Positions 35,040-46,086 of a stretch of DNA of 64,000 nt are shown here, piece by piece. Source of the DNA: Streptomyces sp. sk2.1. GTDB taxonomy: Bacteria > Actinomycetota > Actinomycetes > Streptomycetales > Streptomycetaceae. The notes below the pieces were generated by a model. The model worked only from the letters and a program-made list of their open reading frames with translations. It had not been told where the DNA came from and made no database searches. The stretch covers positions 144,998 through 208,997 of the forward strand of contig NZ_RDBO01000033.1 in assembly GCF_008120935.1 (NCBI RefSeq). Direction: 5' to 3'. Numbering within the stretch: the first letter of the stretch is position 1; each line of letters begins with the position of its first letter. The translations under genes and the position numbers were made by a program.

Positions 35040-36986
35040 TCACCGGGTGACGACGGTGACCTCGGTCGCCTTGACGCTCGCCCACACGGCCGTTCCCTCT
35101 CCGAGGCCCAGCTCGGCCGCCGCCTCGGGGGTGATCTCGGCGACCAGGTCCGGTGCCTCGTCGAGAGCGACGGCCACCCGGACCCGGCTGCCCACGGCGG
35201 TCAGTTCGCGGACGGTACCGGGCCAGACGTTGCGCGGGCTCCCGGCCGGCCGGTCGCGGTGCACCGCGACCGCTTCCGGCGCGATGACCGCGAGCACGGC
35301 CGTCCCCCCGGCGGGCGCGTCCGCGACGACCAGCCGGCCGCCGTCCGCGAGGGCGAGGGTGCCGTCGCCGGCGGCGGTGCCCGGCCAGGCGTTGCGGCCG
35401 AGCATCCGGGCGACCCACGGCGAGCGCGGGTGCCGGGTCACCTCGGCCGGGGTCGCGTACTGGAGGGTGCGGCCCTCGTCGAGCACGAGCACCCGGTCGG
35501 CCAGCGACGCCGCCTCGACGGGGTCGTGGGTGACGATCAGACAGACCCCGCCGAACCCGGCGAGGTGGCTGCGCAGGGTGTGCCGGACGTGGGCGCGGGT
35601 GGTCTGGTCGAGGGCCGCGAGGGGCTCGTCGAGCAGCAGCAGCCGGGGGCGGGCGGCGAGCGCCCTGGCCAGGGCCACGCGCTGGGCCTGGCCGCCGGAG
35701 AGCTGGGCGGGTCTGCGGTGGGAGAGGTGGCCGACGCCCAGCCGGTCGAGCCACCGCTGCGCCTCGCGCCGGGCCTCGGCCCGGGGGACGCCGCGGGCGC
35801 GGAGCCCGTACGCCGTGTTCGTCAGCGCGCTCAGGTGCGGGAAGAGCGCGCCGTCCTGCGGCACCCAGGCGACCTGGCGGCGGTGCGGGGGCAGTCCGGT
35901 GACGTCGGTGTCGCCGAGGCGCAGCCGGGCGCGGGCGCGCGGGGTCAGGCCGAGCAGGGCGCGCAGCAGCGTCGTCTTGCCCGCGCCGTTGGGGCCGACG
36001 ACGGCGATCGTGGTGCCGGGCGGGGCGTCGAGGGTCAGCCGGTTGAAGCCGGTCACCTCGGCGTGCAGCGACCGGGGCTCCTGCCGGGCGGGGGGCGGCA
36101 CCTCCCGGCCGGCCGGGGGCTCCGTCGCGGCCGGGTCCTTTGGGTCGTCCGGGACGGGGCCGGGGGCGCGCGAGCGGTCGCGCGGCGTTCCGGTCCAGCG
36201 CCCGCGCAGTGCGACGAGTACGGCCATGGCGATGGCGAGCAGCAGCAGCGAGACGGAGGTGGCGGCCTCCGGGGACTCCTGGAGCAGCAGATAGACCTGG
36301 AGGGGCAGCGTCTGCGTGGTGCCCGGCAGGTTTCCCGCGAAGGTGATGGTCGCCCCGAACTCGCCGAGTGCGCGCGCCCAGGTGAGGGCGGCCCCGGCGG
36401 CGAGGCCGGGGGCGACCATCGGGAGGGTGACGGTGAGGAACACCCGGACCGGCGGGGCCCCGAGCGAGGCCGCGGTCTCCTCGTACGCGGGGCGCAGACC
36501 GGCCAGTGCCCCTTCGAGGCTGATGACGAGGAACGGCATCGCGACGAAGGTCGCCGCGACCACCGCGCCCGACGTGTGGAAGGGCAGGGTGATGCCGAAG
36601 GTGTCCTCCAGCCAGGGTCCCAGCAGGCCCCGTCGGCCGAAGCCGAGGAGGAGGGCCACGCCCCCGACGGTGGGCGGCAGCACCATCGGCAGCAGGACCA
36701 GGGAGCGGACGAGTGCCTTGCCGGGGAAGTCGACCCTGGCCAGCAGCCAGGCCAGCGGCACCCCGAGCAGCAGGGACAGACCCAGCGCCCAGAAGGAGAC
36801 GAGCAGGGACAGTCTGAGGGCCCGGGTGACGTCCGGATCGGTCAGATGGGCCCCGAGGTCGGCCCAGGGGGTGCGGGCCAGGACGCCGATCAGCGGCACC
36901 AGCAGGAACGCGACGGCGAGCAGGGCGGGAAGGGCCAGGGCGACGGGGGTGCGCACACCGGGCACACGGCTGCGGAGGGCTCTCAT
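35040..36986 (-). CDS. modBC: molybdate ABC transporter, fused permease-ATPase (ModB-ModC)
   Basis: A 648-residue fusion. Residues about 1-250 are a ModB permease (six helices, EAA-like loop YEETAASLGAPPVRVFLTVTLP). After a Pro-rich linker (about 255-295) comes a ModC ATPase with Walker A GPNGAGKTT (about 319-327), signature LSGGQAQRVALARAL, Walker B LLLLDEPLAALD and H-loop THD. The C-terminus (about 520-648) is a TOBE/MOP-like domain ending WASVKATEVTVV. AGGGAA precedes the ATG. It works with the ModA gene just upstream. A single polypeptide for both subunits is known in actinobacteria but is not the standard layout. Confidence 0.93.
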   Translation of the reverse strand: MRALRSRVPGVRTPVALALPALLAVAFLLVPLIGVLARTPWADLGAHLTDPDVTRALRLSLLVSFWALGLSLLLGVPLAWLLARVDFPGKALVRSLVLLPMVLPPTVGGVALLLGFGRRGLLGPWLEDTFGITLPFHTSGAVVAATFVAMPFLVISLEGALAGLRPAYEETAASLGAPPVRVFLTVTLPMVAPGLAAGAALTWARALGEFGATITFAGNLPGTTQTLPLQVYLLLQESPEAATSVSLLLLAIAMAVLVALRGRWTGTPRDRSRAPGPVPDDPKDPAATEPPAGREVPPPARQEPRSLHAEVTGFNRLTLDAPPGTTIAVVGPNGAGKTTLLRALLGLTPRARARLRLGDTDVTGLPPHRRQVAWVPQDGALFPHLSALTNTAYGLRARGVPRAEARREAQRWLDRLGVGHLSHRRPAQLSGGQAQRVALARALAARPRLLLLDEPLAALDQTTRAHVRHTLRSHLAGFGGVCLIVTHDPVEAASLADRVLVLDEGRTLQYATPAEVTRHPRSPWVARMLGRNAWPGTAAGDGTLALADGGRLVVADAPAGGTAVLAVIAPEAVAVHRDRPAGSPRNVWPGTVRELTAVGSRVRVAVALDEAPDLVAEITPEAAAELGLGEGTAVWASVKATEVTVVTR

Positions 36987-37091
36987 CGGGATTCCCTGGA
37001 TGGGTCGGTACGGGGTACGGGGACCTGGCTCCCCCGGACGGGCCGGTCGTCGCACCGTCGGTACATCGGCACGACGGCCGGCCGCGGCGGG

Positions 37092-37883
37092 CTACGGCTG
37101 TTGGAAGCCCGCCGCCCGGAGGATCTTCTGCGCGGCGGGGGTGCTCAGCCACTTCACGAACGCCGTCGCGGCCTTGCTGTCGCCGGACTGGCGCAGGGTG
37201 GCGGCCGGGTAGGAGGCGACGGCGTTCTGCGCGTCGGGGATGTCGACGGCGTCGACCTTGTCGGGGGCCGTGGCCGCGTCGGTCCGGTAGACGATGCCCG
37301 CGTCCGCCTCGCCGAGTTCGACCTTGCTGAGGACGGCGCGGACGTTGGGCTCCTGGGAGACCGGCTTCACGGTGAGCTTCTGGGCGTCGAGGACCTGCTC
37401 GCTGTAGCGGCCGACCGGCACCTCGGGGGCCGCCAGGACGACCTTCAGGCCGGGGTCCGTCAGGTCCTTCAGGCCGCCGATCTTCTTCGGGTTCCCCTCT
37501 CCGGTGGCGATGACCAGGCGGTTCTTCGCGATGACGGTGGGAGTCCCGGTGTCGTCCCCCAGCCCGTCCATCGTCTTGGTGTCCGCCGTGACCAGCACGT
37601 CGGCGGGGGCGCCCTGCTTCACCTGGGCGGCCAGTTCCTGGGAACCCGCGAAGGAGAAGGTCACCTTCGTGCCCGGGTGCTCCTTCTCGTACGCGGCGCC
37701 CGCCGTCTTGAACACGTCGGTGAGGGAGGCCGCCGCGAGCACCGTCAGCCGGGCTCCGGAGGACGGTGCGGACTTCCCGGCGGACTCCTTCTCGTCACCG
37801 CCGCCGCAGGCGGCGAGCGGGAGCAGCAGGGCGGCGGTCGTGATCGCGGCGGCGACGCGGCGCCTGCCGGGGGTGATCGTCAT
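37092..37883 (-). CDS. modA: molybdate-binding lipoprotein ModA
   Basis: A 263-residue binding protein. The lipoprotein signal ends in LAAC (Cys about 26). [12 protein letters not shown] (about 48-59) is the classic ModA start and provides oxyanion ligands; [20 protein letters not shown] and [10 protein letters not shown] are further family segments. It captures molybdate (or tungstate) outside the cell for the ModB-ModC fusion encoded 105 bases downstream. AGGAG lies about eleven bases before the ATG. Confidence 0.95.
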   Translation of the reverse strand: MTITPGRRRVAAAITTAALLLPLAACGGGDEKESAGKSAPSSGARLTVLAAASLTDVFKTAGAAYEKEHPGTKVTFSFAGSQELAAQVKQGAPADVLVTADTKTMDGLGDDTGTPTVIAKNRLVIATGEGNPKKIGGLKDLTDPGLKVVLAAPEVPVGRYSEQVLDAQKLTVKPVSQEPNVRAVLSKVELGEADAGIVYRTDAATAPDKVDAVDIPDAQNAVASYPAATLRQSGDSKAATAFVKWLSTPAAQKILRAAGFQQP

Positions 37884-37934
37884 GGTGACGGTGGCTCCTG
37901 GGGATAGAGGGGGACGCTCGTGGGCGGCGCGTGG

Positions 37935-38330
37935 TCAGACGCGGTCGATGTGCACGTTGGTGGACTTCACCCGGGCGGTGGCCCGCATGCCGACTTCCAG
38001 CCCGAGCTCCTCGACGGCCTCCCGGGTGAGCAGGGAGACCAGCCGGTGCGGTCCCGCCTGGATCTCGACCTGCGCCGCGACGTCGCCGAGCTTCACGGCG
38101 GTGACGATGCCCGGGAAGGCGTTGCGGGCCGAGGTGTACGAGGGTTCGTCCTCGCCCCCGCCGCCCTGGCCGACCTCGATGGAGAACGCGGCCAGGTCGC
38201 GGCCGTCGATGACCCTGCGGCCGCTTTCGTCGCGGTGGGTGGCGACCCTTCCGGCGTCCGCCCAGCGGCGTGCCGTGTCGGGGCTCACGCCCAGCAGACG
38301 CGCCGCCTGCCCGATGGTGTAGGACTGCAT
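37935..38330 (-). CDS. molybdenum-responsive HTH-TOBE regulator
   Basis: A 131-residue protein. An N-terminal MerR/excisionase-type helix-turn-helix (YTIGQAARLLGVSPDTARRW, about 4-23) is joined to a C-terminal TOBE/Mop domain (RNAFPGIVTAVKLGDVAAQVEI, then VKSTNVHIDRV). This combination is the common actinobacterial alternative to ModE: the Mop part binds molybdate and the HTH binds DNA. It heads the operon with modA and modBC. The ATG has no ribosome binding site and lies seven bases after TATCTT, so the transcript is probably leaderless. Autoregulation through the palindrome at 38356-38367 is likely. Confidence 0.88.
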   Translation of the reverse strand: MQSYTIGQAARLLGVSPDTARRWADAGRVATHRDESGRRVIDGRDLAAFSIEVGQGGGGEDEPSYTSARNAFPGIVTAVKLGDVAAQVEIQAGPHRLVSLLTREAVEELGLEVGMRATARVKSTNVHIDRV

Positions 38331-38337
38331 GTGCGAC

Positions 38338-38367
38338 AAGATATTCGAATGAATCTTGCAGCTGCAA
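38338..38367 (-). promoter_or_regulatory. leaderless promoter of the mod operon with palindrome
   Basis: On the minus strand TTGCAG (38362-38367) and TATCTT (38338-38343), 18 bases apart, place transcription start at or next to the ATG at 38330. The perfect 12-base palindrome TTGCAGCTGCAA (38356-38367) covers the -35 and is a natural operator candidate for the HTH-TOBE regulator. Confidence 0.6.
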
Positions 38368-38537
38368 CGCACTGCGGCGTTCTGTGGAGCAAATGCCAGG
38401 AGCACTGGAGGAACCGACAGGCGTCTGCGGCGACCGGGCTACGCCACGGTGCGTGAAGGATCAAGTGCGGTCGGCAGAGTGCAAGGTCACAAGCGGAACC
38501 CATGCTGCCCTATAGCGACCTGACCTAGCATCTGGGC

Positions 38538-40397
38538 ATGACGGTCCTGCCTGCCGACGGGCTTTCGTTGGCCGCCGAATTCCCCGCCCCCGCCCATGAG
38601 CAGTGGCAACGCCTCGTCGAAGGCGTGCTGCGCAAGTCGGGCAAGGAGGTCGCGGGGACGGCCGCCGAGGAAGCGCTGTCCACCACGGTGGAGGACGGGC
38701 TCATCACCCGCCCTCTCTACACTTCGCGCGACGGCGCGCCCGATGCCGGATATCCGGGTTTCGCCCCCTTCACCCGCGGCGGCACGGCCGAGGGCAATGC
38801 GGCGGGCGGCTGGGACGTACGGCAGCGGCACACCCTCGCGGATCCCGCCCGGCTCAACGAGGCGGTGCTCGCCGACCTGGAGAACGGCGTCACCTCGTTG
38901 TGGCTGACCGTGGGCGGCTCCGGGGGCGTACCGGTGTCCGGTCTGGCGAGGGCGCTGGACGGCGTCCTCCTCGACCTGGCCCCCGTGGTCCTCGACGCCG
39001 GGAGCGAACTCGACGCCGCCGCCACGGAGTTGCTGCGCATCGCCGCGGAGCGCGGGGTCGACGCCCCGGCCCTCCGCGGGAATCTCGGCGCCGACCCGTT
39101 CGCCCTGGCGGCCCGTGACGGCACCGCTCCCGACTCCTCGGACGCGGTCCGCTGGGCACTGCGGTGCGCGCGGGAGTTCCCCGGGCTGCGGGCGCTGACC
39201 GTGGACGCGCTGCCGTACCACGAGGCCGGCGGTTCGGCCGCCGAGGAGCTGGGCGCCTCGCTGGCGACCGGTGTCGCCGTCCTGCGGGACCTGACGGAGG
39301 CCGGTCTCACGGTCGAGCAGGCCTGCGGGCAGCTGGAGTTCCGGTACGCGGCGACCGCCGACCAGTTCCTGACCATCGCCAAGCTGCGGGCCGCCCGACG
39401 GCTGTGGTCCCGGGTGGCCGAGGTGTGCGGGGCCGCCGGTGCCGGCGCGCAGCGCCAGCACGCGGTGACGTCCCCGGTGATGATGACGCGGCGCGACCCG
39501 TGGGTGAACATGCTGCGGACGACGCTGGCCTGCCTGGGCGCGGGGGTCGGCGGGGCCGGCTCCGTCACCGTGCTGCCGTTCGACCACGCCCTGGGGCTGC
39601 CGGACGCGTTCGCCCGGCGCATCGCCCGCAACACGTCGACGATCCTGCTGGAGGAGTCGCACCTGGCCCAGGTGATCGACCCGGCCGGCGGTTCCTGGTA
39701 CGTGGAGCGGCTCACCGCCGAACTCGCCGATGCGGCGTGGTCGTTCTTCCAGGAGATCGAGCGCTCCGGCGGTCAGGCCGCCGCCCTGCGCTCCGGGATG
39801 ATCCGCGAGCGTCTCGCGGCGACCTGGGCGGCGCGCAGCAAGGACCTGGCGCGCCGCAAGGAGCCGATCACCGGGGTGAGCGAGTTCCCGCTGCTGGCGG
39901 AGCGTCCGGTGGAGCGCGAGGCCGCCCCCGTCGATCCGGTGGCCCCGGGCGGTCTGCCCCGGGTCCGGCGCGACGAGGCGTTCGAGGCGCTGCGCGCCCG
40001 GTCGGACGCGCACCTCGCGGCGACCGGGCAGCGGCCGAAGGTGTTCCTCGCCGCGCTCGGGCCCGCCGCGGCCCACACCGCGCGGGCGTCGTTCGCCGCC
40101 AATCTGTTCCGGGCGGGCGGCATCGAGCCGGTCCACGACCCGGTCTCCGTCGACGCGGCGACGGCCGGCGGGGCGTTCTCCGCCTCCGGGGCCACCGTGG
40201 CGTGTCTGTGTTCCAGCGACGCGCTCTACGCCGAGCAGGCCGCGGCGGTCGCCGGGGCGCTGCGGTCGGCGGGCGCGCAGCGGGTGTTCCTCGCGGGCCG
40301 GCCCGGCGAGCACGCCGGTGTCGACGAGTACGTCTTCGCCGGCTCCGACGTGGTGGCCGTGCTCTCCTCCCTCCTCGACCGTATGGATGTGGCGTAA
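38538..40397 (+). CDS. mutA: methylmalonyl-CoA mutase small subunit
   Basis: A 619-residue subunit of the heterodimeric mutase that interconverts methylmalonyl-CoA and succinyl-CoA. It shares the fold of MutB ([13 protein letters not shown] N-terminus, [38 protein letters not shown]) but lacks the DxHxxG cobalamin-ligand motif in its C-terminal domain, as expected for the non-catalytic chain. The stop overlaps the mutB start (TAATG). The ATG has no ribosome binding site and TAGCAT lies six bases upstream, which suggests a leaderless message. The pathway feeds propionyl-CoA into the TCA cycle or supplies extender units. Confidence 0.95.
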   Translation: MTVLPADGLSLAAEFPAPAHEQWQRLVEGVLRKSGKEVAGTAAEEALSTTVEDGLITRPLYTSRDGAPDAGYPGFAPFTRGGTAEGNAAGGWDVRQRHTLADPARLNEAVLADLENGVTSLWLTVGGSGGVPVSGLARALDGVLLDLAPVVLDAGSELDAAATELLRIAAERGVDAPALRGNLGADPFALAARDGTAPDSSDAVRWALRCAREFPGLRALTVDALPYHEAGGSAAEELGASLATGVAVLRDLTEAGLTVEQACGQLEFRYAATADQFLTIAKLRAARRLWSRVAEVCGAAGAGAQRQHAVTSPVMMTRRDPWVNMLRTTLACLGAGVGGAGSVTVLPFDHALGLPDAFARRIARNTSTILLEESHLAQVIDPAGGSWYVERLTAELADAAWSFFQEIERSGGQAAALRSGMIRERLAATWAARSKDLARRKEPITGVSEFPLLAERPVEREAAPVDPVAPGGLPRVRRDEAFEALRARSDAHLAATGQRPKVFLAALGPAAAHTARASFAANLFRAGGIEPVHDPVSVDAATAGGAFSASGATVACLCSSDALYAEQAAAVAGALRSAGAQRVFLAGRPGEHAGVDEYVFAGSDVVAVLSSLLDRMDVA

Positions 40398-42598
40398 TGC
40401 GTATCCCCGACTTCTCCGGGATCGACCTCGGTCCGGGCGATGCCGCCGAAGTGTCCGAGGAGCAGTGGCGTGCCTCGGTGAAGGAGTCCTCCGGCGGGTC
40501 GGACGACGACCTGCTGTGGCAGACCCCGGAAGGCATCGCGGTCAAGCCGCTGTACACCGGGCGCGACCTGGAAGGGCTCGACTTCCTCGACACGTACCCG
40601 GGCATCGCCCCGTACCTGCGGGGCCCGTACCCGACGATGTACGTCAACCAGCCCTGGACGATCCGGCAGTACGCCGGTTTCTCCACCGCCGAGGAGTCCA
40701 ACGCCTTCTACCGCCGCAATCTCGCGGCCGGGCAGAAGGGCCTGTCCGTCGCCTTCGACCTGCCGACCCACCGCGGCTACGACAGCGACCACCCGCGGGT
40801 GACCGGTGACGTCGGCATGGCGGGCGTGGCGATCGACTCCATCTACGACATGCGCCAGCTCTTCGACGGCATCCCGCTGGACCGGATGTCGGTGTCGATG
40901 ACGATGAACGGCGCGGTGCTGCCCGTGCTCGCGCTGTACATCGTGGCCGCGGAGGAGCAGGGCGTCGGGCCGGAGAAGCTGGCCGGGACCATTCAGAACG
41001 ACATTCTGAAGGAGTTCATGGTCCGCAACACCTACATCTATCCGCCCAAGCCCTCGATGCGGATCATCTCCGACATCTTCGCGTACACCTCGCAGAAGAT
41101 GCCGCGCTACAACTCGATCTCCATCTCCGGCTACCACATCCAGGAAGCGGGTGCGACGGCCGACCTGGAGCTGGCGTACACGCTGGCGGACGGGGTGGAG
41201 TACCTGCGGGCCGGGCGGGAGGCGGGGCTGGACGTGGACGCGTTCGCGCCGCGGCTGTCGTTCTTCTGGGCGATCGGCATGAACTTCTTCATGGAGATCG
41301 CGAAGCTGCGGGCGGCCCGGCTGCTCTGGGCCAAGCTGGTCGGGCAGTTCGAGCCGAAGAACGCCAAGTCCCTTTCGCTGCGCACCCATTCGCAGACGTC
41401 CGGGTGGTCGCTGACCGCGCAGGACGTGTTCAACAACGTGACCCGGACCTGTGTGGAGGCGATGGCCGCCACCCAGGGGCACACCCAGTCGCTGCACACC
41501 AACGCGCTCGACGAGGCGCTGGCCCTGCCGACGGACTTCTCGGCACGGATCGCCCGCAACACCCAGCTGCTGCTCCAGCAGGAGTCGGGCACCGGCCGGG
41601 TGATCGACCCGTGGGGCGGCAGCGCGTACGTGGAGAAGCTGACGTACGACCTGGCGCGCCGGGCCTGGCAGCACATCGAGGAGGTCGAGGCGGCGGGCGG
41701 CATGGCGCAGGCCATCGACGCGGGCATCCCGAAGCTCCGGGTGGAGGAGGCCGCGGCCCGTACCCAGGCCCGGATCGACTCCGGCCGCCAGCCGGTGATC
41801 GGGGTCAACAAGTACCGGGTGGAGAGCGACGAGCAGATCGAGGTGCTCAAGGTCGACAACTCCTCGGTGCGCGCCCAGCAGATCGAGAAGCTGCGCCGGT
41901 TGCGCGAGGAGCGCGACGAGTCGGCCTGCCGGGCCGCGCTGCATGCGCTGACCGCGGCGGCCGAGCGGGAGCCGGGCCCCGGCCTGGAGGGCAATCTGCT
42001 GGCGCTGGCCGTCGACGCGGCCCGTGCGATGGCGACCGTGGGCGAGATCTCGGACGCCCTGGAGAAGGTGTACGGACGGCACGCCGGCCAGATCCGTACG
42101 ATTTCCGGTGTGTATCGCAACGAGGCAGGTGAGTCCCCCTCCGTGGACCGGACCCGGGCACTGGTGGACAGGTTCGAGGAGGCCGAGGGGCGCCGTCCGC
42201 GCATCCTGGTCGCCAAGATGGGGCAGGACGGTCACGACCGCGGCCAGAAGGTGATCTCGACGGCCTTCGCGGACCTGGGCTTCGACGTGGACGTCGGCCC
42301 GCTGTTCCAGACGCCGGCCGAGGTGGCGCGGCAGGCGGTGGAGGCGGACGTGCACATCGTGGGCGTCTCCTCGCTGGCCGCCGGGCACCTCACGCTCGTC
42401 CCGGCGCTCCGCGAGGAGCTGGCGGCCGAGGGGCGCGAGGACATCATGATCGTGGTGGGCGGGGTGATTCCGCCGCAGGACGTCGACGCGCTGCACGAGG
42501 CGGGCGCCACGGCCGTGTTCCCGCCCGGCACGGTGATCCCGGACGCCGCGTACGACCTGGTGACGCGGCTCGGCACCGAGCTCGGCCACGAACTGTGA
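40397..42598 (+). CDS. mutB: methylmalonyl-CoA mutase large (catalytic) subunit
   Basis: A 733-residue adenosylcobalamin enzyme. The N-terminal TIM barrel has [19 protein letters not shown] (about 76-94), [15 protein letters not shown] and [15 protein letters not shown]. The C-terminal B12 domain has [14 protein letters not shown] (about 607-620; His is the lower axial cobalt ligand), SSLAAGH and VGGVIPPQD. Length and motifs are complete. Its start overlaps mutA by one base and meaB follows 12 bases later, so mutA-mutB-meaB is one operon. Confidence 0.97.
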   Translation: MRIPDFSGIDLGPGDAAEVSEEQWRASVKESSGGSDDDLLWQTPEGIAVKPLYTGRDLEGLDFLDTYPGIAPYLRGPYPTMYVNQPWTIRQYAGFSTAEESNAFYRRNLAAGQKGLSVAFDLPTHRGYDSDHPRVTGDVGMAGVAIDSIYDMRQLFDGIPLDRMSVSMTMNGAVLPVLALYIVAAEEQGVGPEKLAGTIQNDILKEFMVRNTYIYPPKPSMRIISDIFAYTSQKMPRYNSISISGYHIQEAGATADLELAYTLADGVEYLRAGREAGLDVDAFAPRLSFFWAIGMNFFMEIAKLRAARLLWAKLVGQFEPKNAKSLSLRTHSQTSGWSLTAQDVFNNVTRTCVEAMAATQGHTQSLHTNALDEALALPTDFSARIARNTQLLLQQESGTGRVIDPWGGSAYVEKLTYDLARRAWQHIEEVEAAGGMAQAIDAGIPKLRVEEAAARTQARIDSGRQPVIGVNKYRVESDEQIEVLKVDNSSVRAQQIEKLRRLREERDESACRAALHALTAAAEREPGPGLEGNLLALAVDAARAMATVGEISDALEKVYGRHAGQIRTISGVYRNEAGESPSVDRTRALVDRFEEAEGRRPRILVAKMGQDGHDRGQKVISTAFADLGFDVDVGPLFQTPAEVARQAVEADVHIVGVSSLAAGHLTLVPALREELAAEGREDIMIVVGGVIPPQDVDALHEAGATAVFPPGTVIPDAAYDLVTRLGTELGHEL

Positions 42599-42610
42599 GC
42601 CGCTGACCAG

Positions 42611-43600
42611 ATGGCCGTGAAGATCGACATCGACAGTTACGCGAAGGGGGTGCTCGACGGGAGGCGCGCGCAGATCGCGCGGGCCATCACCCTCGTCGAG
42701 TCCACCCGCCCCGATCACCGGGTGCTGGCCCAGCAGCTGCTGCGCGAGCTGCTGCCGCACTCCGGTGCGGCCCGGCGGATCGGCATCAGTGGGGTGCCGG
42801 GCGTGGGCAAGTCCACCTTCATCGACGCGCTGGGCACCATGCTCACCGGGCTCGGGCACCGGGTCGCGGTGCTGGCCGTCGACCCCTCCTCCACCCGTAC
42901 CGGGGGCTCCATCCTGGGTGACAAGACCAGGATGGAGCGGCTCGCGGTGGACCCGGCGGCGTATGTGCGCCCGTCCCCCACGGCCGGCACGCTCGGCGGG
43001 GTGGCGAAGGCGACCCGGGAGTCCATCGTGGTGATGGAGGCCGCGGGGTACGACGTGGTGCTGGTGGAGACGGTCGGCGTCGGCCAGTCGGAGACGGCGG
43101 TGGCCAACATGGTCGACACGTTTCTGCTGCTGACCCTGGCCCGTACCGGCGATCAGCTCCAGGGGATCAAGAAGGGCGTCCTGGAGCTGGCGGACGCCAT
43201 CGCGGTCAACAAGGCGGACGGTCCGCACGAGCGCGACGCGCGGGCGGCGGCGCGCGAACTGGCCGGTGCGCTGCGGCTGATGCACCCGGCGGACGCGGCG
43301 TGGACGCCGCCGGTGCTCACCTGCAGCGCGCGTGAGTCCACCGGTCTCGACACCCTGTGGGAGCGGTTGGAGCAGCATCGCTCGCTGCTCGAATCGACCG
43401 GCCGGCTCGCCGCGAAGCGGCGCGACCAGCAGGTCGACTGGACGTGGACGATGGTGCGCGACGAACTGCTGGAGAGCCTGCGCGGCCATCCGGCGGTGCG
43501 TTCGCTCGCCCCGGATCTCGAACGACGGGTCCGGGACGGCGAGTTGACGGCCACGCTCGCGGCCGAACAGATCCTCGGCGCGTTCCGCGGCACGGTCTGA
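42611..43600 (+). CDS. meaB: MeaB/ArgK G-protein chaperone of methylmalonyl-CoA mutase
   Basis: A 329-residue SIMIBI GTPase. The P-loop is GVPGVGKST (about 59-67), with VDPSSTRTGGSILGDKTRM, VETVGVGQSE (switch) and the guanine-specificity motif NKAD (about 200-203). MeaB gates cobalamin loading and protects MutB from inactivation, which fits its place at the end of the mut operon. There is no ribosome binding site before the ATG, and translation probably depends on termination of mutB 12 bases upstream. Confidence 0.95.
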   Translation: MAVKIDIDSYAKGVLDGRRAQIARAITLVESTRPDHRVLAQQLLRELLPHSGAARRIGISGVPGVGKSTFIDALGTMLTGLGHRVAVLAVDPSSTRTGGSILGDKTRMERLAVDPAAYVRPSPTAGTLGGVAKATRESIVVMEAAGYDVVLVETVGVGQSETAVANMVDTFLLLTLARTGDQLQGIKKGVLELADAIAVNKADGPHERDARAAARELAGALRLMHPADAAWTPPVLTCSARESTGLDTLWERLEQHRSLLESTGRLAAKRRDQQVDWTWTMVRDELLESLRGHPAVRSLAPDLERRVRDGELTATLAAEQILGAFRGTV

Positions 43601-43611
43601 TCCGGAGGACG

Positions 43612-43654
43612 GTCCGTCCGGGGGCCGGGGCGGGACCCCGGCCCCCGGACGGAC
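43612..43654. terminator. bidirectional terminator between meaB and the GNAT gene
   Basis: A perfect 19-base-pair G/C stem (43612-43630 with 43636-43654) and loop CGGGA, placed between two convergent genes, 11 bases after meaB and five bases before the other stop. Confidence 0.85.
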
Positions 43655-43659
43655 GGTTC

Positions 43660-44541
43660 CTACAGGTCGAGCTGGTACTCGACCGACCTGTGCGTCGGTT
43701 CGTAGCCGAGTTCGTCGTTGACGCGCCGCATGTGCGCGTTGCTGTCGGCGGTGTCGGTCAGCAGTCCTTCCAGGTCCGGGTGGCTCTCCCGGGCCCCGAG
43801 GACCGACCGGGCCTTCATCCACCGGCCCAGGCCGTTCCCCCGGTGCCCGGGAAGGACTCCGGTGCCGTAGTGCTGTGCGTCGCCCTTCCCGTCGCCCGGC
43901 ACGACGAGTTCGGTGAAGCCCACGATCGTGCCGTCGGACTCGTCGACCGCCGCGACCGTGTGGAGCAGGTCGCCGCGGTCCGCGACGGCCGCCGCCGCGG
44001 ACCGGACCCGGTCCACGTCCCAGACGACCGTGCCGAAGTCGGTGTCGCCCATGGGCATGTCGTCCATGGCCCGGCGGGACGCCGCGAACGTGGACGCGAG
44101 TGCGTCCGGGACGGTGCCGTCCCAGGAGATGAGCCGGTAGCCCGGATGCGGCTGCCCGACGATCCGGCGCAGGACGCCGGTGTCGGCCTTCGCCAGCGGG
44201 AGCCGGACGTACACGAGGGTCAGCACCGTGCGCAGTCCCTTGGCCCGCAGGAAGCGGTCACCCGGGGACCCGGCCCCGGCCTGCGCGATGACGCTGCGCC
44301 TCCCCTCCTCGCGGGCGGCGGCGACCGCCGTGTCGAACAGCCGCGAGCCGACTCCCTTGCGGCGCTCCGCCGGATGGACGTGGAGCTCCAGTTCGGCGAG
44401 GTGGTCCTGGCCCTCGCGGGTGAAGACGCGCAGGAACGCCGAGCCGACCGGGCTGCCCGCGGAGTCGGAGGCGAGCCAGACCAGACGGTGGCTCCCGCCG
44501 GACCGCTCGGGGTCGGTCAGTGCGGTGATGCGTAGCGACAA
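43660..44541 (-). CDS. protein with two GNAT acetyltransferase domains
   Basis: A 293-residue tandem GNAT protein. Domain 1 (about 1-140) has HVHPAERRKGVGSRLFDTA. Domain 2 (about 150-293) has GTGVLPGHRGNGLGRWMKA, both acetyl-CoA-binding loops of the RxxGxG/A type. Such fused pairs in Streptomyces often have one degenerate half; here both loops look intact. The TTG start (TTGTCGCTACGC) follows GGAGG by six bases and no ATG or GTG fits as well. The substrate is unknown. Confidence 0.82.
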   Translation of the reverse strand: MSLRITALTDPERSGGSHRLVWLASDSAGSPVGSAFLRVFTREGQDHLAELELHVHPAERRKGVGSRLFDTAVAAAREEGRRSVIAQAGAGSPGDRFLRAKGLRTVLTLVYVRLPLAKADTGVLRRIVGQPHPGYRLISWDGTVPDALASTFAASRRAMDDMPMGDTDFGTVVWDVDRVRSAAAAVADRGDLLHTVAAVDESDGTIVGFTELVVPGDGKGDAQHYGTGVLPGHRGNGLGRWMKARSVLGARESHPDLEGLLTDTADSNAHMRRVNDELGYEPTHRSVEYQLDL

Positions 44542-44921
44542 AGTGACTCCTCCGCGCCCGGGGCGCAGGTCTGAACGGTTGGACGGGCGGACGGCCCGGA
44601 GAACCACACCACTCCGCGAACGCCGCGGCAACCGCATATCGGGGCCCTTCCGCATCGGGGCCTCCCTGTGCCCGGGTGTCGTGGTACCGTGCAATCAGCA
44701 CACGTGTACGTCTCGTTTCGAGGCGCCGGTGCCGATTCACCTCTCCGGAGCCGTCACGCCCGTCCTCTTGCGACCGGCGATCCGGCTTCCGCGTCATCTC
44801 ATCCGGTTCGGGCCCGGCTCTCCCCCGCCCGGACTTTCCCGCCCGTCGTGCGCGGCGTGATCCCTTCCGCCCGCACCGTCCGGCACCTTCGTTCGCCATG
44901 TCCGCGAAAGGACCGTCCTCC
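44542..44921. other. 380-base region upstream of the rho paralogue
   Basis: This separates divergent genes. A -10-like TACCGT near 44685-44690 and a seven-base-pair hairpin CGTCTCG-TTT-CGAGGCG (44709-44725) suggest that the rho transcript starts here with a leader of about 220 bases. A GTG-initiated open frame from 44704 runs to a TGA that overlaps the rho ATG. Whether it is translated is unknown. Confidence 0.4.
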
Positions 44922-46085
<1,164 letters not shown>

Positions 46086-46086
46086 C

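Noticed and set aside
32791..36294. A 1167-codon open frame on the plus strand
   Set aside because: It runs antisense across four recognised minus-strand genes and has the Gly/Arg/Val-rich composition of a high-GC shadow frame; no family motif.
38398..38537. Cobalamin riboswitch before mutA
   Set aside because: The intergenic region is too short after the mod promoter, shows no recognisable B12 box, and the ATG looks leaderless.
40226..43822. A 1198-codon minus-strand open frame
   Set aside because: Antisense shadow of mutA, mutB and meaB, whose motifs and codon bias are unambiguous.
44676..44760. Arg/Cys-rich leader peptide (VRLVSRRRCRF) upstream of rho
   Set aside because: It resembles sulfur-gene leader peptides superficially, but no in-frame start codon lies downstream of the plausible promoter.
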